From positions 5,080,001 through 5,144,000 of the forward strand of contig CP097899.1 of NCBI GenBank assembly GCA_023639215.1: a stretch of 64,000 nt of DNA. The letters run 5' to 3'. The notes under the pieces were generated by a model, which was given only the letters and a program-made list of their open reading frames with translations, was not told where the DNA came from and did no database searches. This document shows positions 40,815-51,218 of this stretch, in pieces (positions within the stretch are counted from its first letter, which is position 1; the number at the start of each line of letters is the position of its first letter). Source of the DNA: Candidatus Pristimantibacillus lignocellulolyticus (GTDB taxonomy: Bacteria > Bacillota > Bacilli > Paenibacillales > Paenibacillaceae). The translations under genes were made by a program, and so were the position numbers.

Positions 40815-42526
40815 GCGTCAACACCGCCCCTAGATTGAATAAATAACTGCACAATAACCGCACATTCGATTCGTGACAAGAGATTAGGAACAAGTTCAAT
40901 AGTATGCCATTGACCACGTTGTACTCTACCACTGTCATCTTTACTTAAGTATGGTATTATATCAAATTCATCTACACTTACCGCTGAACCAGGCACTAGA
41001 TTTCCATCAACAAATAAACCTAATGCAGTAGCAGTTGCTCCCTCATATATCCCAAATTGAATGCCATGTACGTGGTCGGGAATTAAAACATCTACTTTAT
41101 GTGTGTGGTTAGGTAATGAAATATTGTGCTTATGCCCTCTGACCTCTTGGAATAGATGCCTGTGTCCATCCGATTCCTCGGTCCAACCGTACCCATACGA
41201 GACATCAATACCACTATCACCACTTGTTATAATGCTGCCACCACCGCTATTGCTTGTGATTGAACTAGAGTAAGCCCCACCACCCTCGATAGCTTTTGAG
41301 TATGAACGGAATGGATCGGCTCTGTATGATAACATCACTTTATTAATTCTTACCGCTTCCTCAGGCACCCAAAATCTAAGTTTTGCAGGATGCGACGGAT
41401 CGCAATTATCTGAAAAAACATGTGTATCAATATTCGTTGATCCTTGCGAGTTCGTTTCGCTCACTCGCTGCCTATCTGACAAGTCAGCAATGCTCCCCGA
41501 TACATCTTGAACGTGATTAGCAATCTCAAGCGTCACTTCACCAGGAGCCCCAAGCATATTTCCTTTGCTCACTTTTAAGACTCTAGATATAATATCGATG
41601 CCTAAATCCTCATCAATCACACGCACTTGTACGCCTGTTTTAAACTTATCGATAGGATCTTTTGTAATCGAGTACAACTCAGAAGCGTCGACCTCATATG
41701 TTATTTTCGGGTGTTTCGCTGCATTGAGCACTGCTTGACCTCGTGCTAATAACGTATCTGGATATTGGAAACGTCGATCGACAAATAGCTTGTTAACGAT
41801 ACCGTACTCAGCTTGTGTGTCAGAGTCGATGTATGGAAGTCCATTGTTTGCATCGGCGATAGTTAGTTGATTAACTCCTTCGCCATAACCAAGACAATAC
41901 AAGCGTGTACAGAGCGTTGTGTCGTCTTTTTGTCGTGTTACACCCTGCATGTTTACAGCATAGCGAATATAGGCATCAACACCTTGTGGTGGCTTTACTA
42001 GATTGATTGTCCATGGATAAACAGTAGTGTCCCATGTCCACATGTACTCTTCGTCAAAAGGTTTAGGTACACTCAGTAGCGCTGCTAGTAGGTTGTCATT
42101 CTCCCATGTGTACTCGAACTGTCTAGTGAAGTCAACTATCCCTAAACTCCATCGATGGATTGTTTGCTTAGACAAAATATACTGAATTGTTGCCCTCGAA
42201 TAAGTTCCGATGTTTCCGACTTCATGATATAAGAACAAAACGTCATCTATGAGTGTGGCTAGTGCATGTTCACACTCATACTTGATAACTGCTTTTTCGA
42301 TTGAACGAGAAGCGGTGCTTTTGATAATACGGAATAACTCTATACGTTCGTTATCATCGTATAACTCTACATAGTGAAAAGACTGACATTCAGCATTCTT
42401 TTCGTCTGTAGCTGGCAAAGAGAATGAAGCTGTCCAAACTGAATTGAACGGCATCTCATAACTAATGTCGAATGCATTTTCGAGGAATGCGACTAGTTGC
42501 ATTTGTTGGTTGTAGACTTTGATCAT
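40811..42526 (-). CDS. tail-associated protein (Tal/prophage endopeptidase tail type)
   Basis: 571 residues. The N-terminal 330 residues are the phage minor-structural-protein fold seen in Gp18/ORF48-like baseplate hubs: MIKVYNQQMQLVAFLENAFD, IELFRIIKSTASRSIEKAVI, YECEHALATLIDDVLF, LYCLGYGEGVNQL. The C-terminal 200 residues are Ser/Gly/His-rich (HRHLFQEVRGHKHNISLPNH then THKVDVLIPDH), a pattern seen in receptor-binding tips that bind metal through histidines. It would form the hub beneath the distal tail protein. Confidence 0.75.
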   Translation of the reverse strand: MIKVYNQQMQLVAFLENAFDISYEMPFNSVWTASFSLPATDEKNAECQSFHYVELYDDNERIELFRIIKSTASRSIEKAVIKYECEHALATLIDDVLFLYHEVGNIGTYSRATIQYILSKQTIHRWSLGIVDFTRQFEYTWENDNLLAALLSVPKPFDEEYMWTWDTTVYPWTINLVKPPQGVDAYIRYAVNMQGVTRQKDDTTLCTRLYCLGYGEGVNQLTIADANNGLPYIDSDTQAEYGIVNKLFVDRRFQYPDTLLARGQAVLNAAKHPKITYEVDASELYSITKDPIDKFKTGVQVRVIDEDLGIDIISRVLKVSKGNMLGAPGEVTLEIANHVQDVSGSIADLSDRQRVSETNSQGSTNIDTHVFSDNCDPSHPAKLRFWVPEEAVRINKVMLSYRADPFRSYSKAIEGGGAYSSSITSNSGGGSIITSGDSGIDVSYGYGWTEESDGHRHLFQEVRGHKHNISLPNHTHKVDVLIPDHVHGIQFGIYEGATATALGLFVDGNLVPGSAVSVDEFDIIPYLSKDDSGRVQRGQWHTIELVPNLLSRIECAVIVQLFIQSRGGVDA

Positions 42527-42540
42527 GTGTTGACTCCTTT

Positions 42541-42572
42541 CTAAGCAAATAAAAAAGCACCCTCACGGATGC
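42541..42572 (-). terminator. intrinsic terminator inside the tail operon (fibre/Tal)
   Basis: On the minus strand AGCATCC-GTGA-GGGTGCT followed by TTTTTTATTT, between the SGNH fibre stop and the Tal start. Confidence 0.6.
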
Positions 42573-42590
42573 TTGTGTCATTGTATAAAC

Positions 42591-44672
42591 CTAAAGTGCC
42601 GTTACAATAAAATCTAAAGGATCGCCGATAATATGCATATTAACCTTTAGGTCTGACCCTGCAGCAGTTCCTCCAGTAACGGCAGTTAACTTAGGATTCG
42701 CACCACCGATTACACTAAGCGATAACTGAGCGCCACTTGCAAATGTGTCAAGCTGCGTCCAAACACCTGATGTATTTGACCAAGCAAGGTGATAACGATT
42801 CGTTACAATTCGAGCGGCCACTCCTGCCATCATTCCACTTGCTGTTATCTCTACAAGTATACTCTTCCACTGACCGCTACTAAAAGTGATTGAAAATAGA
42901 TCAACAGATGCTCCTGCGGGTATCCCTGTTTTTACGGATGTATAATCATTGTCATATTTTTTCTCAGCAGCAGATAATGTCTGTAAGACACCATTAAAAG
43001 TCGGAAAAAACGTAAGTCCATGTGCGATCGCTGAAGGATGGTTGATTCCCTCCACTCCTAATAACTCGTCCTCTGTATATGGTGCCTCTGATTCTAACGA
43101 ATCCTCATAGATTAGAGATAAGTTTGCATAGATCACAGAACTTTGATTGCTACCAAAGGAAATATATCCATCGTTAAACTTTTTATTAATGAGCACATCG
43201 ATTATTTTAACGTTATTCAAAAATACTAAGTGCCTTGCTCCAAATACCTCTAATCTAATTTTGTGAAACGTTGACAAATTCATCGTTAAACCTGTCACAC
43301 TAGCACTTGGAGTACCTCCGTCTGTGCTAGAATATAGCCCTATTATACCAAAAGATGGTTGAATAAATAAGGTCATACTACCTAGAGTTGAGTCTTTACG
43401 ATAATCTATCCATGCGTAATCGGAAGTAAGTACAGCTTTAAAATCAAATTGAATGACTCCGTTATAAAATGATCTCTTCCTAGTCACAAATTTATTAGTA
43501 TCTGCGCTTGTAGGGGTAAGTGTTCCTCCACTTAAGTTAAAGTGTGACTTATCTCCCTCCCATTTTGAAGATGAGTATCCTTCCCAATTTGATTCTATAT
43601 TACTCGCACGAGATACATCTTCGACTCCGTCGCGAAGTATCTGAAATAGTCGATTTGCATCAGCGACTATTACTTTATTTGCGTGACCTACTTCCCTAGT
43701 TGCTCGCGCGACTGCTTTTGTGGCGTTCTGAGTTTGATTATACCTATTATGATCTTTAGTAGGTAAAACGGTAGGCACAAAAACACACGAAGGTACGGGG
43801 TTCCAAGTATTTACAGCACCCAAAATAGAAGATAGATTACTTGCTATAGTCTCATCAGACTTAGAACCTGATGCCGCGTCATTCATTCCAAATGCTATTA
43901 CAAGTAAGTCAGGCTTAAAATCTCTAACGCTGTTTATCCACGACTTACCCACCGTGCTCCATGGTCTTTTAAAACTATTTGCAGGTGGTGGATATACTTC
44001 ATCTGCAGCTTGACCTACAAAAGAAGGGCTAATAGCTTGAGAACTAGTCCTTCCTCCTAACGACATATTTTGAGATATTAATGCCACATTAGGTAGCGCT
44101 TTTCTAATCGCTCTAGCTAATAATGCTGGGTAACCATCATCCAACGTTATTAGACCACCACCCTCTGTAATAGAGTCTCCCCAATATGCGATACGAAGAG
44201 TACCACTTCGAACGGCAGCAATTGCCCTTTTTAGACTATCTTGTGGAATGGTAGATATTTCTGCAACTGCTCGACCGTATAATATAGGAGATTTACTCGC
44301 TTTATTGATAGGTATTAATTTATAATTTTCACCACCAACAGTTAGTTCCGCTCTGTCTCCTAATAGATTTACATTGTTGATATTTACCAATGATGACGCA
44401 TTATATGATCCTTGGGGAAAAAACACTGCTCCAATACCGGTGCTGATAGCTGCGTTGATGGCAGTCTGAATGTTGATCGTTTCATCCCCTACACCAACTG
44501 CTCCAAATTTACTTACATCTATACTGGTCTTTCTACCTAATTCCTCCGAAATATCCGTCAACTGCGCAGCAACGCTTTGCCCATTACTTCCTGCAACATT
44601 TTCCGCTTTTGTATGAGGATAATATCGATTACCCGAAGCATCCTCGATTACTATATTTCTATCTTCAGCCAA
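42591..44672 (-). CDS. tail fibre with SGNH/GDSL hydrolase and inserted lectin-like domain
   Basis: 693 residues from a TTG behind GGTGAGGTAA. An N-terminal pectate-lyase-like head (SKFGAVGVGDETINIQTAIN, GAVFFPQGSYNASSL) is followed by an SGNH esterase: block I IAYWGDSITEGGG, II SLGGRTSSQ, III VIAFGMNDAAS. Block V is probably GINHPSAIAHGL at about 563, some 180 residues later than normal. Between lies a LamG-like beta domain (VTRKRSFYNGVIQFDFKAVL, GLTMNLSTFHKIRLEVFGA). A C-terminal beta domain closes it. It should deacetylate or cleave a surface polysaccharide during adsorption. Confidence 0.8.
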   Translation of the reverse strand: MAEDRNIVIEDASGNRYYPHTKAENVAGSNGQSVAAQLTDISEELGRKTSIDVSKFGAVGVGDETINIQTAINAAISTGIGAVFFPQGSYNASSLVNINNVNLLGDRAELTVGGENYKLIPINKASKSPILYGRAVAEISTIPQDSLKRAIAAVRSGTLRIAYWGDSITEGGGLITLDDGYPALLARAIRKALPNVALISQNMSLGGRTSSQAISPSFVGQAADEVYPPPANSFKRPWSTVGKSWINSVRDFKPDLLVIAFGMNDAASGSKSDETIASNLSSILGAVNTWNPVPSCVFVPTVLPTKDHNRYNQTQNATKAVARATREVGHANKVIVADANRLFQILRDGVEDVSRASNIESNWEGYSSSKWEGDKSHFNLSGGTLTPTSADTNKFVTRKRSFYNGVIQFDFKAVLTSDYAWIDYRKDSTLGSMTLFIQPSFGIIGLYSSTDGGTPSASVTGLTMNLSTFHKIRLEVFGARHLVFLNNVKIIDVLINKKFNDGYISFGSNQSSVIYANLSLIYEDSLESEAPYTEDELLGVEGINHPSAIAHGLTFFPTFNGVLQTLSAAEKKYDNDYTSVKTGIPAGASVDLFSITFSSGQWKSILVEITASGMMAGVAARIVTNRYHLAWSNTSGVWTQLDTFASGAQLSLSVIGGANPKLTAVTGGTAAGSDLKVNMHIIGDPLDFIVTAL

Positions 44673-44684
44673 TTACCTCACCGC

Positions 44685-45269
44685 CTATATCGTTTTGAAA
44701 AACACTTTAACTTCTTGACCAGTCGCATAATCAGCGCCATACTTTATCGAATCGCCCGGATTACCTTTGTCACCTTTCGCGCCTGTTGCACCAGTGTCTC
44801 CCTTGATCCCTTGTATACCTTGATCTCCTTTAATCCCTGCTGTACCAGTATCACCCTTTAGACCTTGAGGTCCTACAAGACTCTTTCCAGCGCCCCAAGC
44901 CCCTGAAGTTTTTGGTCCGAACATTAAATTTGTAGTAGTGTTTATATAGAAATCACCATCTACCCCAAGTCCCGTAGCTGGGTTTGAAGTGCCGTTAAGT
45001 ATTGTTTTCCCATCTGTACCTTTAACCCCTGTATCACCTTTTAATCCTTGTATTCCTTGAATCCCTTGGTCACCTTTAAGACCTTGAATCCCTTGATCTC
45101 CCTTATCTCCTTTTTCACCTTTTTGAGAGACTAGATTATCTAAATAAGTTTGCAATGAAGTTCCATCTGCCATCAAAACAGCTCTTGTTTCCGTTTGAGG
45201 TATGACCGTCTCTATTACTTCACCGGTGTCTTCATCCAATAATTGAATCTGTATGATCGTCTTAGCCAT
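44685..45269 (-). CDS. collagen-like tail fibre protein
   Basis: 194 residues with two Gly-X-Y blocks: residues about 50-85 (GEKGDKGDQGIQGLKGDQGI...) and about 132-178 (GPQGLKGDTGTAGIKGDQGI...), interrupted by a globular patch (SNPATGLGVDGDFYINTTTN). It begins MAKTIIQIQLLDEDTGEVIE. The blocks would form a triple helix in a trimeric fibre, joining the baseplate to a receptor-binding tip. It is between the fibre-tip gene and an adaptor gene. Confidence 0.8.
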   Translation of the reverse strand: MAKTIIQIQLLDEDTGEVIETVIPQTETRAVLMADGTSLQTYLDNLVSQKGEKGDKGDQGIQGLKGDQGIQGIQGLKGDTGVKGTDGKTILNGTSNPATGLGVDGDFYINTTTNLMFGPKTSGAWGAGKSLVGPQGLKGDTGTAGIKGDQGIQGIKGDTGATGAKGDKGNPGDSIKYGADYATGQEVKVFFKTI

Positions 45270-45275
45270 CCGCTA

Positions 45276-45728
45276 TCACTCCAATATTTTTATGCCCATA
45301 CTTGGACTCACTCGTAAATTATCATTGTCTGTAGGAATGGGAACTGAGTCAGTAACGTGAAAATAAAAAGAACCTTCCAAGCGATTCGCCACCGCCGGAG
45401 GGTTCTCTGTCACAATTATTTTATTGTTCAACCGTTCATCTGCTGCACCTAATCGATCACCTATGACCGTATACCCACCACGAGCATCAACAATCTCTGT
45501 GATATCGTCTCCGCTTTGAGCGACGATATCGCTAATACGTTGTCCTTGTGCATCTATCGCTTGCTTAACATTACTCGTACCACTGTAAACAATATCTTCA
45601 GCTTTATGCGCTTGTTTCGATGTTTTATGACTTTTCACATCATTATCAAGTTCGTTAAACTGTCTATTTATTCGATCAAAAGTCTGACCAAGCGTTTCTT
45701 GCGGTTTTATTGGCTCGATATTTGCCAC
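45276..45728 (-). CDS. tail fibre/baseplate adaptor protein
   Basis: 150 residues from a GTG at 45726-45728 after GGGAGG; GTG two codons upstream is possible. N-terminus NIEPIKPQETLGQTFDRINR then helices and a small beta end (GSFYFHVTDSVPIPTDNDN). Unknown family, but position between Dit and the collagen-like fibre suggests an adaptor. Confidence 0.55.
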   Translation of the reverse strand: MANIEPIKPQETLGQTFDRINRQFNELDNDVKSHKTSKQAHKAEDIVYSGTSNVKQAIDAQGQRISDIVAQSGDDITEIVDARGGYTVIGDRLGAADERLNNKIIVTENPPAVANRLEGSFYFHVTDSVPIPTDNDNLRVSPSMGIKILE

Positions 45729-45745
45729 TATCACCAACCTCCCAT

Positions 45746-46558
45746 CTAAAAATATCTACTTTCAAAAACAAAAGACACATCAGCATTTAGCGATGTGCCA
45801 TCAATTATGACTTTATTTATCCCTGGTTCTAACTCCACAAATTTACCTACCATTCCTGACAATGCGTTCATTCCGTTTTTCTTCATTGTCATTCTCTCAC
45901 AGTCGATTATTAATTTCCCGTTCGTCAGAGGCTTGATGTCAAAGATAACATTATCGTTTATGGTAATAGCTACGCTAGCATAGGAGCCTGTTATCTCAAT
46001 AATCGGTTTAACTATCATCGTCCCCCAATTATTGATCTCTAGTGTTGTGTTACCAGTGACTCTACGAGACCAACTATCACCCCAACGAATATCTGACGAC
46101 CAAGTAATGGCAGAATCCCATATTACACTACCACTGTTTGTAAGCGACCTCGCATAAGGATCATCAACAGTGATAAGAGGTAATGTAAAGCTACCAAGAC
46201 CAAACATACGCTTTGGACTCAGTGAACCGCTGTAACACACCAAGTAATACCTGTCTGGTCGAGAATCGAAAACAAGTTTAACTGTGCGCGGCTTACCATA
46301 TCCATCTAGTAGTACAGATGCGATTAATTCAACTGCATCTTGAAGCTCTAAGGGATTGCGAGTGTTAACTTTGCAGTCTAAGCTAAATAATCTAGCTCCA
46401 ACATCTGCCCCAAAGTAAACTACACCATTACGACCAGGTATCGACAGAAATCTATCAACTGTACTTGGTGCGATAGGTCGATCTGATTCTCTTGTCATAA
46501 GTATCTTGAGAGTACGAGCTGGTATTCCATCAAGAGTAAAACCACCATTTCTAACCAC
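45746..46558 (-). CDS. distal tail protein (Dit)
   Basis: 270 residues from a GTG after GAGAGGGG. Sipho_tail family: MVRNGGFTLDGIPARTLKIL, ESDRPIAPSTVDRFLSIPGR, RLFSLDCKVNTRNPLELQDA, DDPYA, with a beta-sandwich at the C-terminus. Dit forms the hexameric ring between the tail tube and the Tal hub. The gene overlaps the end of the tape-measure gene by 8 bp. Confidence 0.85.
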   Translation of the reverse strand: MVRNGGFTLDGIPARTLKILMTRESDRPIAPSTVDRFLSIPGRNGVVYFGADVGARLFSLDCKVNTRNPLELQDAVELIASVLLDGYGKPRTVKLVFDSRPDRYYLVCYSGSLSPKRMFGLGSFTLPLITVDDPYARSLTNSGSVIWDSAITWSSDIRWGDSWSRRVTGNTTLEINNWGTMIVKPIIEITGSYASVAITINDNVIFDIKPLTNGKLIIDCERMTMKKNGMNALSGMVGKFVELEPGINKVIIDGTSLNADVSFVFESRYF

Positions 46559-49500
46559 GAATACCAGCCCCTCTCATAGCAATTTGCGTCATGCCAAACA
46601 ACTCTTTAGCGATTGATTTAATGTCGGTATCATTGCGAACAACTAAGTTAGCTCCTTCTAACATTCGATCAAAATTGAAGATGTTCTGTACTGGCTTAGC
46701 TGATGATGAGCTAGTAGATACACCATTAACCGCGTTAGACGAAAGCATATTCGAACTCTTAGACACATCAATAGCTGCTGATTGAATCCCTTTCGAGAAA
46801 CCCTCACCAGTGAACTCGCCAAGCTTCATCATGACACGAGAAGGAGAATGAATGTCTAACGCTTTTTTAATTGAAGTAGTTACACCTGATGCAAGTGTAC
46901 TAGCTGCGTTTTTCAACGGACCTTCCATAGCATTCAAACCAGTGATTAACCCTTTAATAATATCTTTCCCGATAGAAGGCATGTCCCCAGCAAGTGCATT
47001 AAACCCTTCTTTCGTACCATACCTGATTTCTTTAACTGCTTTATCGAACTCTTTTTTAACACCATCAAGATTATTAGCCGCTTCTATACGTAACTGTTCA
47101 ATTTGCTTATTCGTATCTTGTCTCAGTCCAACTAGTTCATTGACTGCGATTTGTCTCGATGTCTCTGATTTTGTTTTCCATAGGTTGTTATACTTAGCAA
47201 GTTCATCGTCAGTTAGTGTGTTTAATGCTGCAATTTCAGGACCGGCTTTGGGACCCATAGCACGAAGTTCTTCAAGCAAACCTTCTTCTATACCACGAGC
47301 TGCTAACTTCTGAATTTCACTCGACCAAGTGTCAATATAGTTAACCTGTGATTCAAGATTAGAAAGCAGTTCAGTACCCGTCTTATCGCTACTAAACGTA
47401 ACAAGATCAAAAAGACCCGCGAAACTACTGATTGACTTAGCTCGATCATCAACTGTTTTCTGATACGCTTCATTCAAACGTTTTTCGTCTGCTATTAATT
47501 TATCGTTGATATCTTTCGTTTTTGCTAGGTAGGTCTCTGCAGCGTTGTTTAGCTCGGTGTATATCTCTTTACGGATACGCAATACATTCTTGTCCGCTTC
47601 TTCACGTTCTGCTGTACCTTCAAGATATCGCTCTTGTACTCTCTCCCAAGCTTTCAACTCATCGGTCAACGAAAGCTCATTAGCTTCCTTCTTCTTATCA
47701 ATCCACTTCTCAGATTCTTCGAATGCCTTCTTAGCTAATTCTTGTTGCTCTTTTGCAATTGCTTTGTTGGTAGCACTAATAGCTTCCGCTACTTTTCTAT
47801 GTTGTTCACCAGTCTTTGCATACTTTTGATCTATCATTTCTAAAGCTTTGATGTATTGTTCATTACTTAAGTTGCCTAGTTTCTTCTCTGATGTTATAGC
47901 CGCAAAAGCTTCGTTGAATGATTTGCTAATCTGAGTTGTTTTGTTCTTAACACCTTTAGCTGCATTGTCTGCTTGAGTGACTACTTTTTTCATGATGTCA
48001 TTAAACTTAGTATCAACAATATTAGCTACATCTGTTGTTGCTTTCTTAACAGAAGATCCACTTTTCTCAAGTCCAACAGCTAAACCTTGACCAGTCCATT
48101 TACCAAGCTCTGTCGTCACTTTTGAAGGGGAGTGAATGCCTAGAAAATCTTTTAAGCCATCAGGGATAAGACTTGCTATTTCCTTAACCTTGTCTTTTAC
48201 ATTCCCTACCATGCTTGTAATTCCACTTATCATTCCGGCCATTATGTCAATACCAATTTGTTTCATTGTGTCAGGGAAGTTTTTTAGATAATCCTTTATC
48301 TCTTCAAACTTTGTTTTTATAGAGTCTAATATTTCTTGTGTTTTAGTTTTAATACTTTCCCATATATTTTTCCAAGCATCCTTAAAATACTGATTAATGT
48401 TATCTTGCCACTTTTGAAGAGTGTTCCAGTATACTTCCCACTTTTTAAGAACTTCGCCAGTTTCCCAATTAATTAAATCGGTATGTTCTCCTGCCTTTAC
48501 TTTAGCTGCGGAAAGTATCTCTTCATGCATTGATTCAGCATTTTCAACAGTCTCGTCTCGTTGGCGTTTGGCATCAGCAATTAGCCTTTCAGCTTGCTCC
48601 GCAGAAACAGAACCCACTTCATCACGTTGCCTGATGATTTCTTTTAGAATGCTATCATATTGCTGTTCTGCTGCTTCAATCGCTCCATCACGCTGAGCAA
48701 TGCCGTTCTTCACAACTTCTGCAGATTGTTTAGCAGATAAAGCAGATGCATTTTGATGGATGCGCTCCATGATGATTTTTTGTTCAAGTTCACTTTCACT
48801 TAACACTCTAACGCCTGTCTCAACCATCTGTTCTTGTATAGCATTAATTTCAGTGGCTTCTAATTGCGTCAGTGATCTTCGAGCTTCGCTTGCTGCGTTC
48901 ATGATTTCTGCAATTCTAGCTTGTCCGTCACTAATAACCTGTGCTCTCTCTTCGTGATTACGTTGAGTCAATTCAATGGCTTTCGCTTCTTCTTCTGCGG
49001 ATAACACCGAACTATTAGCAAAGAAGCTCTGTAACATTTGAATTTGTTCTTCGTGGTCAACACGCATACCTTCAGTTATTCGGTCGCCCATTTTATTAAA
49101 AGTACTGACCATTTGATTTGCCATGTCTGAAGTAACAACTTTATTAGTCAATGACATTTCAGTTAGTGCTTCGGATGCTGAATCACTTAAATCAAGAAAC
49201 GAACCAACGGCTTCCTGTGTACTTTCAGATACTTCATCTGAAAATCTTTCAATTTCAGGTATCGCATCTTTTTTAAGATGTTTATACAACATAATGCCGC
49301 CTGCTGTTAAAGCAGCAATAGCAGCAACTGCTATACCTATCGGACCAGTGGCAACAGCAATGACAGAACCCATTACAGCAGCAGCACCGCCAGCTGTAGC
49401 GATAGCACCAGCCGCAGCGCTAGCAACAGTAACAATGGAACCGATTGACGATACTAAAGTTCCCACAACAATTAGCACAGGTCCTATCGCTGCAGCAATA

Positions 49501-51200
49501 CCAGCAATAACAAGGATCACTTGTTGCATAGATTCATCTAACGCTGCAAACTTCTCGATCCATGGTTTTATCGATTCAACTACTTTCATTATTGCTGGAA
49601 TAATAATGTTACCGAGTGTGATTCCTAAGTCAGTCATCGTGTTCTTAAACATCGCTAGTTGAGATTCAGTCGTCGCATAACGTTGAGCAACTTCGTTTTG
49701 AAGTGCGGTGTTTTCTTTCCAAGCAGTATTCGAAATATCGATGCTCTCTGCAAATAATTCATTCGCTCCACCAGCACGAAGTAAGCTGTCTCGCAATCTA
49801 ATCTCTGAAATGCCCATTTCTTCGAGCATGTTAATCGCTGATTCACCTGAAGCTTCTGCATTGCCTAAACCGTCAATAAACTTACCTAAAGCGCCAACAG
49901 CATCTTTTTCAAAGGCAGTCTTGAACTCATCGCTAGTCATTCCTGCAATTTTCGAGAAGTTACCAAGATCCACACCAGCATCAATGATATTTTTCAATTC
50001 TTGTTTTGTCATGCCGAGTGATTGAGCTAAGTCTGCAAAGTCCATACCGGCATTCGATGCCATTAACTGCATATCGCGTAATGACATACCTGTGTCGCTT
50101 ACAACTTGTTGTACCTTTGTCATACCTGTTGAGGCGGCAACTTGCATGTTTACCATAACGCGAGACATTGCGCTACCGCCCATTTCCGCTTCAATACCAA
50201 CGGATGATAAAGCAGCGGCTAAACCAAGGATGTCAGCTTCGCTCATACCGACCTGTGAACCAGCACCAGCAAGGCGCATGGCCATCGAGGTAATGTCTCC
50301 TTCTGTAGTTGCAAAGTTGTTGCCTAGAGCAACGATAGATGAGCCAAGGTTACTAAACTCTGTTTGTGGCATTTTAGTAATGTTCGCTAACCTTGCAAGC
50401 TCAGTAGCTGCTTGTTCAGAAGACATTGTAGTTGCTTCACCTAGACCAATCATGACCTCTGTAAAGCTAAGTATGTTATCTGTCTTGATACCTAGTTGAC
50501 CCGCAGCTTCACCAACCAATGCGATCTCCGCTGCACTTGCAGGCATCTCTTTTGACATGTCTCGAACGCCTTGTTCCAGTACAGCAAATTGTTCTTCTGT
50601 TGCATCGACTGTTTTTCTAATACCAGCAAATGCAGATTCAAAGTCAATAGCTGACTTTACTGACAATGTACCAAGTGCGACGATTGGCGCTGTGACCTTC
50701 ATTGATAAATCTTTACCAACGTCAGTCATCTTGCCCCCAACCTCTTTAAGCTTGTCTCCTGCCTTGTACAGAGATGTCTCTAAGTTCTTCCACGATTGCT
50801 CAGCATTTGATATCTTCGCTGGCTGGTTAGCTAGTTGGGTATTGACATCTTTAAGCTCGCCCTCAAGGTTGTTGTAAACAGTCTGAGCCTTGTTCAGCTC
50901 AGTTGCTAAACGTGTAGTCTCTGTTGCATCAAGCCCTTTTTTCTCAGCCGACTCTTGAAAGGATTCATTCAATTTATTAATTTTCTGTTGTTGAAGATCC
51001 ATTTGTTGACCAAGCGCTTCAGACTTAGCTTTAAGTTGGTCTTCAGTAGCTCCGTATGTCTTTAATGATGATGCTGTCTTATCAAACTCTGACTTTACAA
51101 GCTTCATCTGTCTATCAATCTCAGCCATCGATTTGCTCAAACCAGTGTCATCAAAGCTTATTCGAGCGACGAGGTTTCCAACTTCTATGTTGTCTGCCAA
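46551..51200 (-). CDS. tape measure protein (TP901 family)
   Basis: 1549 residues from a TTG behind GGATGGGGGTGAATAACAA. Coiled-coil N-terminus; TP901 core at about 170-500 with LGTLSVKSAIDFESAFAGIR; hydrophobic helices at about 535-640 (VILVIAGIAAAIGPVLIVVG); long helical region; two copies of an IHSPS(K/R)V...LG..TG.G motif, near 1045 and 1495. Its length sets tail length, here about 230 nm if the usual 1.5 angstrom per residue applies. It follows the frameshifted chaperone pair, the standard order. Confidence 0.92.
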   Translation of the reverse strand: MADNIEVGNLVARISFDDTGLSKSMAEIDRQMKLVKSEFDKTASSLKTYGATEDQLKAKSEALGQQMDLQQQKINKLNESFQESAEKKGLDATETTRLATELNKAQTVYNNLEGELKDVNTQLANQPAKISNAEQSWKNLETSLYKAGDKLKEVGGKMTDVGKDLSMKVTAPIVALGTLSVKSAIDFESAFAGIRKTVDATEEQFAVLEQGVRDMSKEMPASAAEIALVGEAAGQLGIKTDNILSFTEVMIGLGEATTMSSEQAATELARLANITKMPQTEFSNLGSSIVALGNNFATTEGDITSMAMRLAGAGSQVGMSEADILGLAAALSSVGIEAEMGGSAMSRVMVNMQVAASTGMTKVQQVVSDTGMSLRDMQLMASNAGMDFADLAQSLGMTKQELKNIIDAGVDLGNFSKIAGMTSDEFKTAFEKDAVGALGKFIDGLGNAEASGESAINMLEEMGISEIRLRDSLLRAGGANELFAESIDISNTAWKENTALQNEVAQRYATTESQLAMFKNTMTDLGITLGNIIIPAIMKVVESIKPWIEKFAALDESMQQVILVIAGIAAAIGPVLIVVGTLVSSIGSIVTVASAAAGAIATAGGAAAVMGSVIAVATGPIGIAVAAIAALTAGGIMLYKHLKKDAIPEIERFSDEVSESTQEAVGSFLDLSDSASEALTEMSLTNKVVTSDMANQMVSTFNKMGDRITEGMRVDHEEQIQMLQSFFANSSVLSAEEEAKAIELTQRNHEERAQVISDGQARIAEIMNAASEARRSLTQLEATEINAIQEQMVETGVRVLSESELEQKIIMERIHQNASALSAKQSAEVVKNGIAQRDGAIEAAEQQYDSILKEIIRQRDEVGSVSAEQAERLIADAKRQRDETVENAESMHEEILSAAKVKAGEHTDLINWETGEVLKKWEVYWNTLQKWQDNINQYFKDAWKNIWESIKTKTQEILDSIKTKFEEIKDYLKNFPDTMKQIGIDIMAGMISGITSMVGNVKDKVKEIASLIPDGLKDFLGIHSPSKVTTELGKWTGQGLAVGLEKSGSSVKKATTDVANIVDTKFNDIMKKVVTQADNAAKGVKNKTTQISKSFNEAFAAITSEKKLGNLSNEQYIKALEMIDQKYAKTGEQHRKVAEAISATNKAIAKEQQELAKKAFEESEKWIDKKKEANELSLTDELKAWERVQERYLEGTAEREEADKNVLRIRKEIYTELNNAAETYLAKTKDINDKLIADEKRLNEAYQKTVDDRAKSISSFAGLFDLVTFSSDKTGTELLSNLESQVNYIDTWSSEIQKLAARGIEEGLLEELRAMGPKAGPEIAALNTLTDDELAKYNNLWKTKSETSRQIAVNELVGLRQDTNKQIEQLRIEAANNLDGVKKEFDKAVKEIRYGTKEGFNALAGDMPSIGKDIIKGLITGLNAMEGPLKNAASTLASGVTTSIKKALDIHSPSRVMMKLGEFTGEGFSKGIQSAAIDVSKSSNMLSSNAVNGVSTSSSSAKPVQNIFNFDRMLEGANLVVRNDTDIKSIAKELFGMTQIAMRGAGIRG

Positions 51201-51218
51201 TTGTTATTCACCCCCATC

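Noticed and set aside
50092..50499. 135-codon plus-strand ORF within the tape measure gene
   Set aside because: Shadow of the long tape-measure coding sequence; Ser/Ala-rich frame typical of antisense reading.
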